IMG/VR virus record: IMGVR_UViG_3300007734_000620
Location: 1 to 35,226 of that record
Direction: 5' to 3' (one strand)
Origin: a virus
Length of the DNA: 35,226 bases
A model generated the notes under the pieces. That model ran no database searches, was not told the origin of the DNA, and worked only from the letters and a program-made list of their open reading frames with translations. The position numbers were made by a program, and so were the translations under genes. Below are positions 25,234 through 32,391 of this stretch, in pieces; position 1 is the stretch's first letter, and the number at the start of each line of letters is the position of its first letter.

Positions 25234-25769
25234 GATACCTACTCTTACTACTTACATTCGTCTGTTCTGTTTCACAAGCTGCTCGCTATCAAATCTGTAC
25301 CGGAGAGTTTGCTTTCTGCGGTGCGTCTAGTGCTGTACCAACTGGCAATCTAATAACTGTTGCTACACCTACAGGTACTGCTCAGTTCAACGAAGCAATG
25401 GCTGTATGTCCTGTGATGACTGGAAGTTCTGTAGCTGATGTCAAGGGTGGAAATATGCAAGGTAGTTGTGATGCAGCAGAGGGTCATGTCTGGTCACTGT
25501 TTGCACCTTTCTCCGAAGTACCTACCTCTCCGACTTGGGATGTCACTACTGTTGTTCCTAGATTATTTGTAAGTGGATCAGATGCAAATTTTAGTCAAAT
25601 GTTTTCATTCGATTGCGTCAAGACAGAAATAGTAAATGGTGTTCAGTTAGCTGATTGCTTTGGTGCTATCAACGAAAGTCTAACAGGCGCACCAGTACCT
25701 GCCGGAACTACTATGTTGACCGAAGCTCCACTAGGTTCGATTCTACCTGTATCCGGTTCACTGCCATGA
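25230..25769 (+). CDS. Secreted six-cysteine protein of unknown function
   Basis: The 179-aa product has a clear signal peptide (MRYLLLLLTFVCSVSQA, cleavage near residue 17-18). The mature part carries six cysteines (23, 30, 60, 80, 129, 143), enough for three disulfides in the periplasm. It is rich in Thr/Pro/Val and looks beta. Not recognised. Location between holin-like genes could mean an envelope role (lysis, or exclusion of superinfecting phage); that is inference. Start and stop are both coupled to neighbours. Confidence 0.72.
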   Translation: MRYLLLLLTFVCSVSQAARYQICTGEFAFCGASSAVPTGNLITVATPTGTAQFNEAMAVCPVMTGSSVADVKGGNMQGSCDAAEGHVWSLFAPFSEVPTSPTWDVTTVVPRLFVSGSDANFSQMFSFDCVKTEIVNGVQLADCFGAINESLTGAPVPAGTTMLTEAPLGSILPVSGSLP

Positions 25770-26242
25770 TTTTAGAATCTACGCTCGGTGCTGTTGTAGG
25801 TGGTGCATTTCGACTAATACCCGAAGTGATGAAAACCTTTGACCGCAAGAATGAGCGTGGACATGAATTAAGTATGTTGGAAGCAGAGATGAAGTTTGCA
25901 TCTCTACGAGCAGAACACGAAATGAAGAAGGTTGAAGCGTCTATGACTCTTGCAGAGCTAGATGCTGTGACTAAAGCTGTAACAGAACAAGGTGAGACAT
26001 CGAGAGCAGCAGGATGGTTCGTTGCTGGTATATCTGCTCTGGTAAGACCATTAGTGACCTATTGGTTTGTTATGATGTACTCAGCAGTTAAAATAGTTGG
26101 TATGCAACTGGCAGTAGCAGCCGGTGGTGATTGGCGAGAAGTCATAATAAAAAGCTGGACTGTAGACGATATGAGTATGCTAACAATGATACTAACCTTC
26201 TGGTTTATTGGACGAATCTTCGAAAGGCAGAAAGGTGCGTGA
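25766..26242 (+). CDS. Holin of the 3TM (GTA-holin) superfamily
   Basis: I start at ATG 25766, which overlaps the previous stop (ATGA). The open frame upstream belongs to another gene. The 158-aa protein has an amphipathic coiled coil (25-75) and hydrophobic segments at about 84-116 and 137-152, with the typical ALVRPLVTYWFV motif of GTA-type 3TM holins. It would release endolysin or depolarise the membrane. Position directly before the endolysin supports this. Confidence 0.82.
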   Translation: MILESTLGAVVGGAFRLIPEVMKTFDRKNERGHELSMLEAEMKFASLRAEHEMKKVEASMTLAELDAVTKAVTEQGETSRAAGWFVAGISALVRPLVTYWFVMMYSAVKIVGMQLAVAAGGDWREVIIKSWTVDDMSMLTMILTFWFIGRIFERQKGA

Positions 26243-26678
26243 GGCACTCAGACTTGCTGTAGAAATATGCAAGACATTCGAAGGATTTAAGTCAGAGCCG
26301 TATAATTGTCCAGCCGGTGTTCCCACCATCGGCTACGGAAGTACCTATTATCTTGATGGGACTAGAGTCACACTACAAGATAAGTCTATAACTCAATCAC
26401 AAGCTGAATTGATTTTAATTAAAGTCTTGTTAATTTATATACAAGATGTTCTAAAAGCATCACCAACTTTAGTCAATAATGAGCTCGTTTTAGGCGCAAT
26501 TGTATCATTCTGCTATAATCTAGGCGTATCTCGCTATAGAGCCTCAACCTTACGAAAAAGAATCGACAGTCAAAACTGGGCTGAAGCTCGAATTGAGATA
26601 ATGAAGTGGACTAGATGCAATGGAAAAATACTTTCAGGATTAGTTAAGCGCAGGGCAGTTGAAGCCAAATTAATTTAA
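26235..26678 (+). CDS. Endolysin, GH24 lysozyme
   Basis: The preferred start is GTG 26235, 7 nt after AAGG; an upstream TTG at 26208 is possible. The 147-aa protein has the GH24 core: catalytic Glu16 in FEGF, then Cys25 and Thr31 (E-8x-C-5x-T, the common variant of the T4 E-D-T triad), TIGYGST, and AIVSFCYNLG. It cleaves peptidoglycan glycan chains. No signal or SAR segment is seen, so it depends on the holin. Confidence 0.93.
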   Translation: MREALRLAVEICKTFEGFKSEPYNCPAGVPTIGYGSTYYLDGTRVTLQDKSITQSQAELILIKVLLIYIQDVLKASPTLVNNELVLGAIVSFCYNLGVSRYRASTLRKRIDSQNWAEARIEIMKWTRCNGKILSGLVKRRAVEAKLI

Positions 26679-26688
26679 TGGAGTGCTT

Positions 26689-27894
26689 ATGCCTTACAGA
26701 GTTAATTTCGATTGGAGATCAGTTCCTGCTGAAGCTGAAGCTGTCTTAGAAAGCGACAAGCAAAGAGTTGCGTTTAATCTATTAAGAGCAGGCGGCAGAC
26801 CGAAGGACATTACTGAAGCTCTTGGTGTAGATCAAAGAAACTACTTCAAGATGGCTGCAAGAATTCGTGACCTAATTAATAAGTCTGGTTACGATCCCGT
26901 TCATCACATGACACTGATGTCTCCTTCTCCCCAAGTAATATCTGGTCGTAGCTCATTAGTTAAGGTTGATGAGGATGGGAAAGAAACAGTAGCAATGTAT
27001 TGGAATAAGACGAATGTAAAGCAAGAGTCACAAGTTGCTGCATTCCGATCTGCTATAGAATCTCTTGCTGAAGGTATAACTCCTTTCGTACAAGTACCAG
27101 CCAAGCAAGGTGCTAACTTCGACTTACTCACTGTTTATACTCTGACTGATTTCCACTTGGGTATGTATGCGTGGCAAGAAGAAACTGGTGCAAGTTGGGA
27201 CATGAAAATTGCAGAAGGTGTTTTGCTAAATGCGTTCTCAGATATGATGAGTGGTAGTCCTGACTCAAGAGTAGGGATATTTGCCCAGTTGGGAGACTTG
27301 TTACACTGGGATGGGATGTTAGCAATGACACCAACAGCTAAGAATGTCCTTGATGCTGATACGAGATTCCCTTTATTAGTACAGACAGCCATTAGTGTTT
27401 GTCTGAAAGTTATTGAGATGCTTCTTCACAAGCACGACAAGGTTCATGTGTTAATGGCAGAGGGTAATCACGATATGGCATCGAGTGTGTGGATGCGAGC
27501 AATAATGAAAAATACCTTTCGAGATAATCCGAGAGTTACAGTAGACGCTTCACCATTTCCTTTTTACCACTACAGATGGGGTAAGACTTTCTTAGGGTGG
27601 CATCATGGACACTTACAGAAGATGGACAGTCTTCCTCTGTTGTTTGCTACCGATCCACAATTTAAAGCAGACTACGGTCAATGTAATTTTACTTACATCC
27701 ACACTGGTCATATGCACCATACAAAAGTAATCGACAAGGGAGGGATAATTGTTGAGCAGCATCCTACTCTATCTGCAAGAGATGCGTATGGAGCTAGAGG
27801 GTTCTTGTATTCAAATCGAGAAGCCAAAGCAATTACATATTCTAATGAACACGGTGAAGTTTCACGCAGCACTGTGAGACCTAATTTCACATGA
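26689..27894 (+). CDS. Calcineurin-like metallophosphoesterase with N-terminal HTH
   Basis: ATG 26689 has GGAG five bases upstream; a GTG at 26683 is weaker. The 401-aa protein has an HTH-like segment (about 27-62, FNLLRAGGRPKDITEALGV). The phosphoesterase domain shows all motifs: DFH (154-156), GD (202-203), GNHD (259-262), WHHGH (304-308) and TGHMHH (339-344). The two-metal site is complete. Phage relatives are annotated as phosphoesterases of unknown substrate. A DNA-end or nucleotide substrate is plausible. Confidence 0.88.
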   Translation: MPYRVNFDWRSVPAEAEAVLESDKQRVAFNLLRAGGRPKDITEALGVDQRNYFKMAARIRDLINKSGYDPVHHMTLMSPSPQVISGRSSLVKVDEDGKETVAMYWNKTNVKQESQVAAFRSAIESLAEGITPFVQVPAKQGANFDLLTVYTLTDFHLGMYAWQEETGASWDMKIAEGVLLNAFSDMMSGSPDSRVGIFAQLGDLLHWDGMLAMTPTAKNVLDADTRFPLLVQTAISVCLKVIEMLLHKHDKVHVLMAEGNHDMASSVWMRAIMKNTFRDNPRVTVDASPFPFYHYRWGKTFLGWHHGHLQKMDSLPLLFATDPQFKADYGQCNFTYIHTGHMHHTKVIDKGGIIVEQHPTLSARDAYGARGFLYSNREAKAITYSNEHGEVSRSTVRPNFT

Positions 27895-28328
27895 CGACTA
27901 TAGTGTACGATTTAAAATCTAAACGGGTTGCCTGCGATGGTCGAGTTACTCAGGGCGATGAGATCATTACTGACGAAGCAGAAAAAAGACTTGAGTTGGA
28001 TAATATTGAATTTTTCTTTGCTGGTGATGTTGGATCGTTTAAAGAAGTCGCAGAGGCTTTTGTAAAGCAAACACATAAGATTAGAAAAGGTGTCGATGCT
28101 CAAGCACTAGCTTGGGATGGACTAGACCTGTTCGATTTATCAGCCGAGAAGGGTGTCTTAAGCTGGCATCCAGTAGTGGCTCGTAGGGGTGCTATAGGAG
28201 GGGGCGCATCCTATGCATCGGTCTCATTAGATAGTGGCTGTACGCCCAAACAGGCGGTCTTAGCAGCGATTAAAAAGCACACAGGCACTGGCGGTAAGGT
28301 TCGCTGTTATAGATTGAGATTAAGATGA
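27891..28328 (+). CDS. HslV/proteasome-like Ntn hydrolase
   Basis: The protein starts MTTIVYD. Removal of Met exposes Thr as nucleophile. With that Thr as 1, Asp15 (ACDGR) and Lys31 (EAEKRL) match the Asp17 and Lys33 of proteasome subunits. FFFAGDVGS and GGGASYASVSLDSG follow the family pattern. At 145 aa it is a little shorter than HslV (about 175). It could act as a small protease or peptidase, possibly with host HslU; that is unproven. ATGA overlap with the phosphoesterase. Confidence 0.8.
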   Translation: MTTIVYDLKSKRVACDGRVTQGDEIITDEAEKRLELDNIEFFFAGDVGSFKEVAEAFVKQTHKIRKGVDAQALAWDGLDLFDLSAEKGVLSWHPVVARRGAIGGGASYASVSLDSGCTPKQAVLAAIKKHTGTGGKVRCYRLRLR

Positions 28329-28528
28329 TCGGCTGGTTAGCTAACTTACTTCAAGTGATGGGTCTAATCTTGCTCGGAGAACGACGGGCTGCCGGTTGGC
28401 TATTTGGAATAGCCGCAGAGCTATTGTGGTTAATCAGGGCGGGTGATAAAGATATGCCCGACCTTCAATTCATCTCGATTGTCTATATATGTCTCGCAAT
28501 TTCAAATCTTGTCAAGTGGGGTAAATAA
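28325..28528 (+). CDS. Small PnuC-like membrane protein
   Basis: The 67-aa protein has two or three hydrophobic helices (about 3-20, 23-38, 47-63). Residues WLANLLQVMGLILLGERRAAGWLFGIAAELLW resemble one half of PnuC-type nicotinamide riboside transporters, but it is far too short to be a full transporter. It overlaps the Ntn hydrolase stop (ATGA) and is the last gene before a regulatory gap. Confidence 0.6.
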   Translation: MIGWLANLLQVMGLILLGERRAAGWLFGIAAELLWLIRAGDKDMPDLQFISIVYICLAISNLVKWGK

Positions 28529-28558
28529 ACTTATTTGTTTATTTATTTAAAACAAATA
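28523..28558. promoter_or_regulatory. Overlapping AT-rich inverted repeats before the recombination operon
   Basis: Two competing stems share the same bases: 28523-28530 with 28537-28544 (AAATAAAC/GTTTATTT), and 28532-28540 with 28550-28558 (TATTTGTTT/AAACAAATA), both perfect. They lie just after the membrane protein stop. They may be an operator pair or a weak terminator and antiterminator; there is no T tract after a GC-rich stem. Confidence 0.5.
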
Positions 28559-28559
28559 G

Positions 28560-28588
28560 TTTACTTCTGTAAATACAACGGTTAATGT
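28560..28588 (+). promoter_or_regulatory. Weak promoter candidate for the recombination operon
   Basis: TTTACT, 17 bp, TAATGT: four and three matches to the sigma70 boxes. It is in the only gap before the annealing-protein gene, which has its own GGGAG site at 28605-28609. Low confidence by sequence alone. Confidence 0.3.
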
Positions 28589-28616
28589 AGCGGCTCATTC
28601 AAACGGGAGCTACACA

Positions 28617-29195
28617 ATGAAAACAATCTGGTCTACTTTATCCGCAATAGATGTCTCGGCTCATGTCGAGAAAAAGAATAACCTTTCTTACTTAAGCTGG
28701 GCGTGGGCTTGGGGTACGCTGATGAAGCACTACCCTGATACATCCTATGCATTTTCTGACAGGACATTTCCTGACGGCCCGATGGCGATTACCTGCCAAG
28801 TTACAATTCTTGCACCAGACGCAAGTTTCCCTGTAAGCCAGTTTATGTGGTTGCCGGTCATGAACCATAAAAATCAGGCGATCAGTAATCCTGATGCATT
28901 TCAAATCAACACAGCTAAGATGCGATGTTTGACAAAATGCTTGGCTATGTTCGGACTTGGACATTACATCTACGCAGGCGAAGACTGCCCCGAAGCTGAA
29001 CAGGAAAAACAGAGTCAGCCTTTGACTGCCGAGCAATACGAAGAACTATCTGATCTATTGATCGAGACTGATTCCAATATTACGGCTTTCTGCAAACATT
29101 TTAAAATCGGTGAGGTTGCTGTCTTAAAACAGTCTGACTTCAACAGAGCGAAGACAGCTCTCGAAGTTAAGTTGGCAGCGGGTAAGACTCTATGA
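28617..29195 (+). CDS. Single-strand annealing protein, DUF1071/Sak3-like
   Basis: The 192-aa protein carries VEKKNNLSYLSWAWAWGTLMKHYPDTSY (about 18-45), the signature of DUF1071, grouped with the Sak3/Rad52-like annealing proteins. QINTAKMRCLTKCLAMFGLGHYIYAGED follows, also typical. It would anneal complementary single strands during recombination-driven replication. It is coupled (ATGA) to the YqaJ exonuclease, forming a Red-like pair. Confidence 0.88.
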   Translation: MKTIWSTLSAIDVSAHVEKKNNLSYLSWAWAWGTLMKHYPDTSYAFSDRTFPDGPMAITCQVTILAPDASFPVSQFMWLPVMNHKNQAISNPDAFQINTAKMRCLTKCLAMFGLGHYIYAGEDCPEAEQEKQSQPLTAEQYEELSDLLIETDSNITAFCKHFKIGEVAVLKQSDFNRAKTALEVKLAAGKTL

Positions 29196-29800
29196 GAACC
29201 GTAGACTTTGAACAAAGATCACCTGAGTGGTTTCAAGCACGACTTGGAATCCCAACTGCGAGTAACTTTGCAAAGTTAATAACTCCAACAGGCAAGCCCT
29301 GTGCTAGTGCTGATGGATATATTAACGAACTTGCAGCAGAAAGAATTACCGGCAAACGAGTTGAGATTTATGTTAACGAAGCTATGCAACGGGGAACTGA
29401 CTTAGAGCCAGAGGCTAGAAGTTTCTTCGAGTTTGTAACTAACTTCACTGTTGACGAAGCACCTTTGTGTTTACACGACACACTAGAGTGTGGTGCAAGT
29501 CCTGATGGCTTCTGCGGTAACGCATTGCTAGAAATAAAATGTCCTAGTGGAAGTACACAAGTGGAATATCTACGAGCAGGAATCCTGCCGCCAAAATACA
29601 TTCCGCAAGTTCAGGGACAACTATGGATCACTGGTAAGGCTAGTGCTTATTTCATTTCATACCATCCTGACTTTAAACCTTTAATAATTCAGGTTGAGCG
29701 TGACGAAGAATTTATTTCTAAACTTGAGGTAGAAGTAGTAAAAGCATTACTTAAAATAAAAGAATTCATGGAGTTTAAAAATGATGGAACTATGCTTTAA
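29192..29800 (+). CDS. YqaJ-type recombination exonuclease
   Basis: The 202-aa product shows the lambda-exonuclease/YqaJ order: QRSPEWFQARLGIPTAS (8-24), Glu72 in TDLEPEA, SPDG (103-106, metal Asp105), EIKCP (114-118) and PQVQGQLW (138-145). It is a PD-(D/E)xK 5'-3' exonuclease that makes single-stranded tails for the annealing protein. Starts at ATG on the upstream stop. Confidence 0.92.
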   Translation: MRTVDFEQRSPEWFQARLGIPTASNFAKLITPTGKPCASADGYINELAAERITGKRVEIYVNEAMQRGTDLEPEARSFFEFVTNFTVDEAPLCLHDTLECGASPDGFCGNALLEIKCPSGSTQVEYLRAGILPPKYIPQVQGQLWITGKASAYFISYHPDFKPLIIQVERDEEFISKLEVEVVKALLKIKEFMEFKNDGTML

Positions 29801-29930
29801 GGAACTATACGGTACAGAATTTAAGGATGCAGATGCTCTGACAAGGCATTTGTGGGTGGACGCATGGAATGCGGCAATCGGGTCAATTTATAAACATTGT
29901 AAAATAATAAAGGCTGAATATGGAATATAG
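29781..29930 (+). CDS. 49-aa protein between exonuclease and SSB-like gene
   Basis: A start at 29781 (a second ATG follows directly) is preceded by GGAG at seven bases. The product begins MMELCFKELYG and contains RHLWVDAWNAAIG. It overlaps the exonuclease end by 20 bp and the next start by 11 bp, filling the gap neatly. It looks helical. No family recognised. Confidence 0.65.
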   Translation: MMELCFKELYGTEFKDADALTRHLWVDAWNAAIGSIYKHCKIIKAEYGI

Positions 29931-30156
29931 TAATACAAATCGTGGCGCAATCTGGGCAAACAAAAAACATTCAGAGAATCCTAAAGCTCCGAAGTGGACA
30001 GGAAAATTAGATGTAGAGGGTGTTACTTATACCGTCTCTGCGTGGGCTGGCAAGCAAGAACCAAATCAACCGTCTTTGACTTTTGTAATTCAAAAGGCAG
30101 ACATGGGTTTTGTACCAGTAAAAGCAGGAGACAAATTCGATGACATCCCATTCTGA
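29920..30156 (+). CDS. SSB-like protein with DDIPF tip
   Basis: The 78-aa protein starts EYSNTNRGAIWANKK and continues with TGKLDVEGVTYTVSAWAGK, a pattern seen in small phage proteins near recombination genes. It ends in KFDDIPF, the same C-terminal acidic tip as bacterial SSB, which recruits repair enzymes. A short OB-type ssDNA binder is likely (inference). Its tip codons overlap the start of the HTH gene by 17 bp. Confidence 0.75.
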   Translation: MEYSNTNRGAIWANKKHSENPKAPKWTGKLDVEGVTYTVSAWAGKQEPNQPSLTFVIQKADMGFVPVKAGDKFDDIPF

Positions 30157-30397
30157 TTTTAATTTTGGTATTGGTCTGAAGAAATATCTAAAGGACAGGG
30201 GAATTCGTCAGGGCTTTATCGCTGAACGAATCGGAGTCTCTCCGCAGATGTTTCACCAGTGGTGTAAGAGTCCTGATGTTAAGTTTTTAACAGCGGTGAG
30301 GATTTCTGATGGGCTGGGGATCACTGTTAACGAACTAGCTAATTGTGCGAGGGAGGCATATGGAAAGTTGGAGAGCCAGCAGTCAGCACACATTTGA
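30140..30397 (+). CDS. HTH transcription regulator (XRE-like)
   Basis: The 85-aa protein is mostly one helix-turn-helix domain: LKKYLKDRGIRQGFIAERIGVSPQMFHQW (13-41), then a third helix and ISDGLGITVNELAN. GGAG lies upstream of its ATG. No dimerisation or cleavage domain exists, so it is Cro-like rather than CI-like. It may act on the early promoters at 34.5 kb or the inverted repeats at 28.5 kb (inference). Confidence 0.82.
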   Translation: MTSHSDFNFGIGLKKYLKDRGIRQGFIAERIGVSPQMFHQWCKSPDVKFLTAVRISDGLGITVNELANCAREAYGKLESQQSAHI

Positions 30398-30767
30398 TGA
30401 ATTTATCAAACACGCTGATCTTCTTTTTAAGAAACATGGCGAAGTAACCTTTACTTGGACTACTGGAAACCGAAGAACTGCAAAGCAGAACAACGCTTTG
30501 CACCTTTGGATCAGGTGGTTAGTTAAAAGATTAAACGATGCTGGACTGGATATGCGGAAAGTTTTAAAACCAAGCATTCAGATTCCGTGGACAGAAGAAA
30601 GCGCAAAGGAACACTTGTGGCATCCAATCCAAAAGATCGTTTGTGGAAAGGAAAAGTCGAGTGACTTAGATACAAAAGAAGTCTCAGAGGTCTACGAAGT
30701 TTTAAATAGACATCTGAGTGAGAAGTTTGGCGTTAGTATCGAGTTCCCAGAATATGAAAAAATATAA
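30360..30767 (+). CDS. NinB-like recombination protein
   Basis: I start at ATG 30360, with GAGG seven bases before; a GTG at 30345 is an alternative. The 135-aa protein has RRTAKQNNALHLWIRWLVKRLNDAG and later SSDLDTKEVSEVYEVLNRHLSEKFGV..FPE. This resembles the lambda NinB/Orf style (RSLDQNRKLWA) of recombination mediators, with limited similarity. It sits next to NinG, as in lambda nin regions, and overlaps the HTH gene by 38 bp. Confidence 0.62.
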   Translation: MESWRASSQHTFDEFIKHADLLFKKHGEVTFTWTTGNRRTAKQNNALHLWIRWLVKRLNDAGLDMRKVLKPSIQIPWTEESAKEHLWHPIQKIVCGKEKSSDLDTKEVSEVYEVLNRHLSEKFGVSIEFPEYEKI

Positions 30768-30936
30768 CACTCGGTTTGAGGAACAGGCATATCAAGATGG
30801 GAAGACTGCGAGGATTTCAAACTTACCGTTGATGTCTTGTAATCTAAACAGCAACGATCCTGAAAGATGCTGGTGGGTAGCTGGTTGGCACGATCAGGAT
30901 ATGGAACTCGGAGTAGTCTATGCCAAAAAAGGTTAA
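30754..30936 (+). CDS. Ribosome modulation factor (RMF)-like protein
   Basis: The 60-aa protein from ATG 30754 carries RFEEQAYQDGKTAR, then Cys29-Asn and Cys39, and ends with WWVAGWHDQDME. E. coli RMF has the same frame: an RGYQAG helix, a CPY turn and QWLGGWREA. RMF dimerises ribosomes in hibernation. A phage copy might tune host translation; the similarity is short, so this is tentative. It overlaps both neighbours. Confidence 0.6.
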   Translation: MKKYNTRFEEQAYQDGKTARISNLPLMSCNLNSNDPERCWWVAGWHDQDMELGVVYAKKG

Positions 30937-31342
30937 GTCTATTTCAAGAATTGCTAATGATTGTGCTGAACTCTTACAGAGACTTGTAAGAATTAAATCA
31001 TCTGACTTAAATGGATTTTCTAGGTGTGTCACCTGCGGCAAGCAAGACCAGTGGACAAACTTACAAGGTGGGCATTTTATTGAGAGAGGCAGACTCGCCA
31101 CTAAACTTGTGGAGGAAAATATTCATCCGCAATGTTCAGGATGTAATATGTACAGAATGAAAACAGCGAGTGGGATATTAGACTATAGACTTTTTATGAC
31201 GGAGACTTACGGAGAAGAATTCGTCATGGAACTTCACAGGCTTTCAAGATCAACAAAGAAATACACCAGAGTTGAACTGGAAGAAATGAAGGCTGATTTA
31301 AAGATTAGACTTGAGGAGCAGCAGGAGCGTTTAGGTGCGTAA
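30920..31342 (+). CDS. NinG/Rap recombination endonuclease
   Basis: The 140-aa protein shows the NinG pattern: CVTCG (Cys36, Cys39), LQGGHFIERGR (His52), NIHPQCSGCN (Cys72, Cys75), then GILDYRLFMTETYGEEF. The two CxxC pairs bind Zn and the GH motif is part of an HNH-like site. Lambda Rap cuts branched (Holliday) DNA. It fits beside annealing protein, exonuclease and NinB-like gene. Confidence 0.88.
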   Translation: MPKKVKSISRIANDCAELLQRLVRIKSSDLNGFSRCVTCGKQDQWTNLQGGHFIERGRLATKLVEENIHPQCSGCNMYRMKTASGILDYRLFMTETYGEEFVMELHRLSRSTKKYTRVELEEMKADLKIRLEEQQERLGA

Positions 31343-31754
31343 AGTATACGAAACATCTAACGGTAGATCGATGGAGCATAATTTGTTTCACGAAATATCT
31401 ACAAAGATGGATTGTATATGTATTACAACACCACAACTGTGTGCTGTAGATGGTTTGATTTGTAGGCTAGATGGAAGTCTTTGGTGTTTAGCAGAGATAA
31501 AAATAAGATCAAATCATAGTAATAAATATACGACATATCTATTAAGCTCTGAAAAACATAAAAACATTATTGATATATCTGTTTGCTTGAGAGTGCCTGC
31601 ATTACTTATAGTAAAATTTACGGATTGTGTGATGGCTACTACATTAAGAGATAATTACTTAACAAGCTCTGGTGGTCGATTAGATAGGAATGATATTCAA
31701 GATATAGAGTTGTGTGCATATATTCCAATGAGTGAATTCAGGCTGGTGCTATGA
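31335..31754 (+). CDS. PD-(D/E)xK nuclease-like protein
   Basis: GTG 31335 has AGGAG seven bases upstream. The 139-aa protein shows VDGL (Asp39) and, 14 residues on, AEIK (Glu54, Lys56), with Glu20 in an N-terminal helix. This is the spacing of a small PD-(D/E)xK core. The base composition is more AT-rich and the codon use less uniform than in its neighbours. Possible resolvase or endonuclease; no family name can be given. Confidence 0.6.
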   Translation: MRKVYETSNGRSMEHNLFHEISTKMDCICITTPQLCAVDGLICRLDGSLWCLAEIKIRSNHSNKYTTYLLSSEKHKNIIDISVCLRVPALLIVKFTDCVMATTLRDNYLTSSGGRLDRNDIQDIELCAYIPMSEFRLVL

Positions 31755-31927
31755 GTGACTTAAAAGAAAAGCTATGTCCAAAGTGCGGCAACAAAGCGAT
31801 AGAGGTTTTGAATCTAGAGTCGTGGATCAGGACTGGGTGGTTTTGTTTGAACCCAGATTGTAAAGGTTATGAAGTATCAATCGGACGGGAGAGAAAAATA
31901 AATGATTATAAAAAAGATAAGCAGTAA
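31751..31927 (+). CDS. Zinc-ribbon protein, 58 aa
   Basis: The start is on the previous stop (ATGA). The product has CPKCG (Cys9, Cys12) and CLNPDC (Cys32, Cys37), a four-cysteine zinc ribbon, then a basic tail. Small ribbon proteins of this type are frequent in phage accessory regions. Function unknown. Confidence 0.72.
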   Translation: MSDLKEKLCPKCGNKAIEVLNLESWIRTGWFCLNPDCKGYEVSIGRERKINDYKKDKQ

Positions 31928-32051
31928 GTGGTTTATGTTAACCAGTGACGGTGATGACGGTAGAATGATCTGGTTTGGATATTCAGAAGCAGAAGTGAAG
32001 TTTAAATTTAATTCATTCATTAGAAATATTGATCTAAAAAAATGGCAATAA
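31902..32051 (+). CDS. 49-aa hypothetical protein
   Basis: ATG 31902 follows GGGAGAG by a good distance. It encodes MIIKKISSKWFMLTSDGDDG and on to IWFGYSEAEVKFKFNSFIRN, a compact alpha/beta-looking short protein. It overlaps the zinc-ribbon gene by 26 bp and the next gene by 10 bp, in a different frame. The W/F-rich strand pattern with a SEAE helix is protein-like. Confidence 0.62.
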   Translation: MIIKKISSKWFMLTSDGDDGRMIWFGYSEAEVKFKFNSFIRNIDLKKWQ

Positions 32052-32236
32052 TATTTGAGTGTAGGGAATGTGGTACAACTGACCTAGAGTCTAGAAGACT
32101 TGTCACTTCGTTTTGTAGAGATTGCTTTTCTAAGACCGAGAAAAAATATAGACAAGACTTAAACGCAAGTCGATTAGTAAATAGACATGAACCAAATTGG
32201 GACATGAAGCTCGCTAATAAGTGGTTAAAAATATGA
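32042..32236 (+). CDS. Zinc-ribbon protein, 64 aa
   Basis: The protein has CRECG (Cys7, Cys10) and CRDC (Cys25, Cys28), a treble-clef/ribbon type metal site, followed by a charged helix ending KLANKWLKI. Function unknown; second small ribbon protein in a row. It overlaps the next ATG by 4 bp. Confidence 0.7.
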   Translation: MAIIFECRECGTTDLESRRLVTSFCRDCFSKTEKKYRQDLNASRLVNRHEPNWDMKLANKWLKI

Positions 32237-32391
32237 GACCAACAAAAAAAGACGAACAGTCTACCGCAAAAGAAGTGCAGATTTATCTAAAAAAGGGTGG
32301 TGTTATAAAGCAATTGAAACACGGTGAAACAGCGGACACTGTACTTTTAAGACAGAAGTTTACGATTAATATTAAAAAGAATGGTCGATAA
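32233..32391 (+). CDS. Small conserved phage protein, 52 aa
   Basis: ATG 32233 overlaps the previous stop (ATGA). The basic product includes AKEVQIYLKKGGVIKQLKHGET, a pattern seen in small phage proteins (YLxxGGxIxxLxxG). No function known. It is the last gene before the noncoding region. Confidence 0.65.
   Translation: MRPTKKDEQSTAKEVQIYLKKGGVIKQLKHGETADTVLLRQKFTINIKKNGR

Noticed and set aside
25655-25765. Upstream extension of the 3TM holin frame
   Set aside because: It is the out-of-frame shadow of the secreted cysteine protein; ATG 25766 gives the coupled ATGA start.
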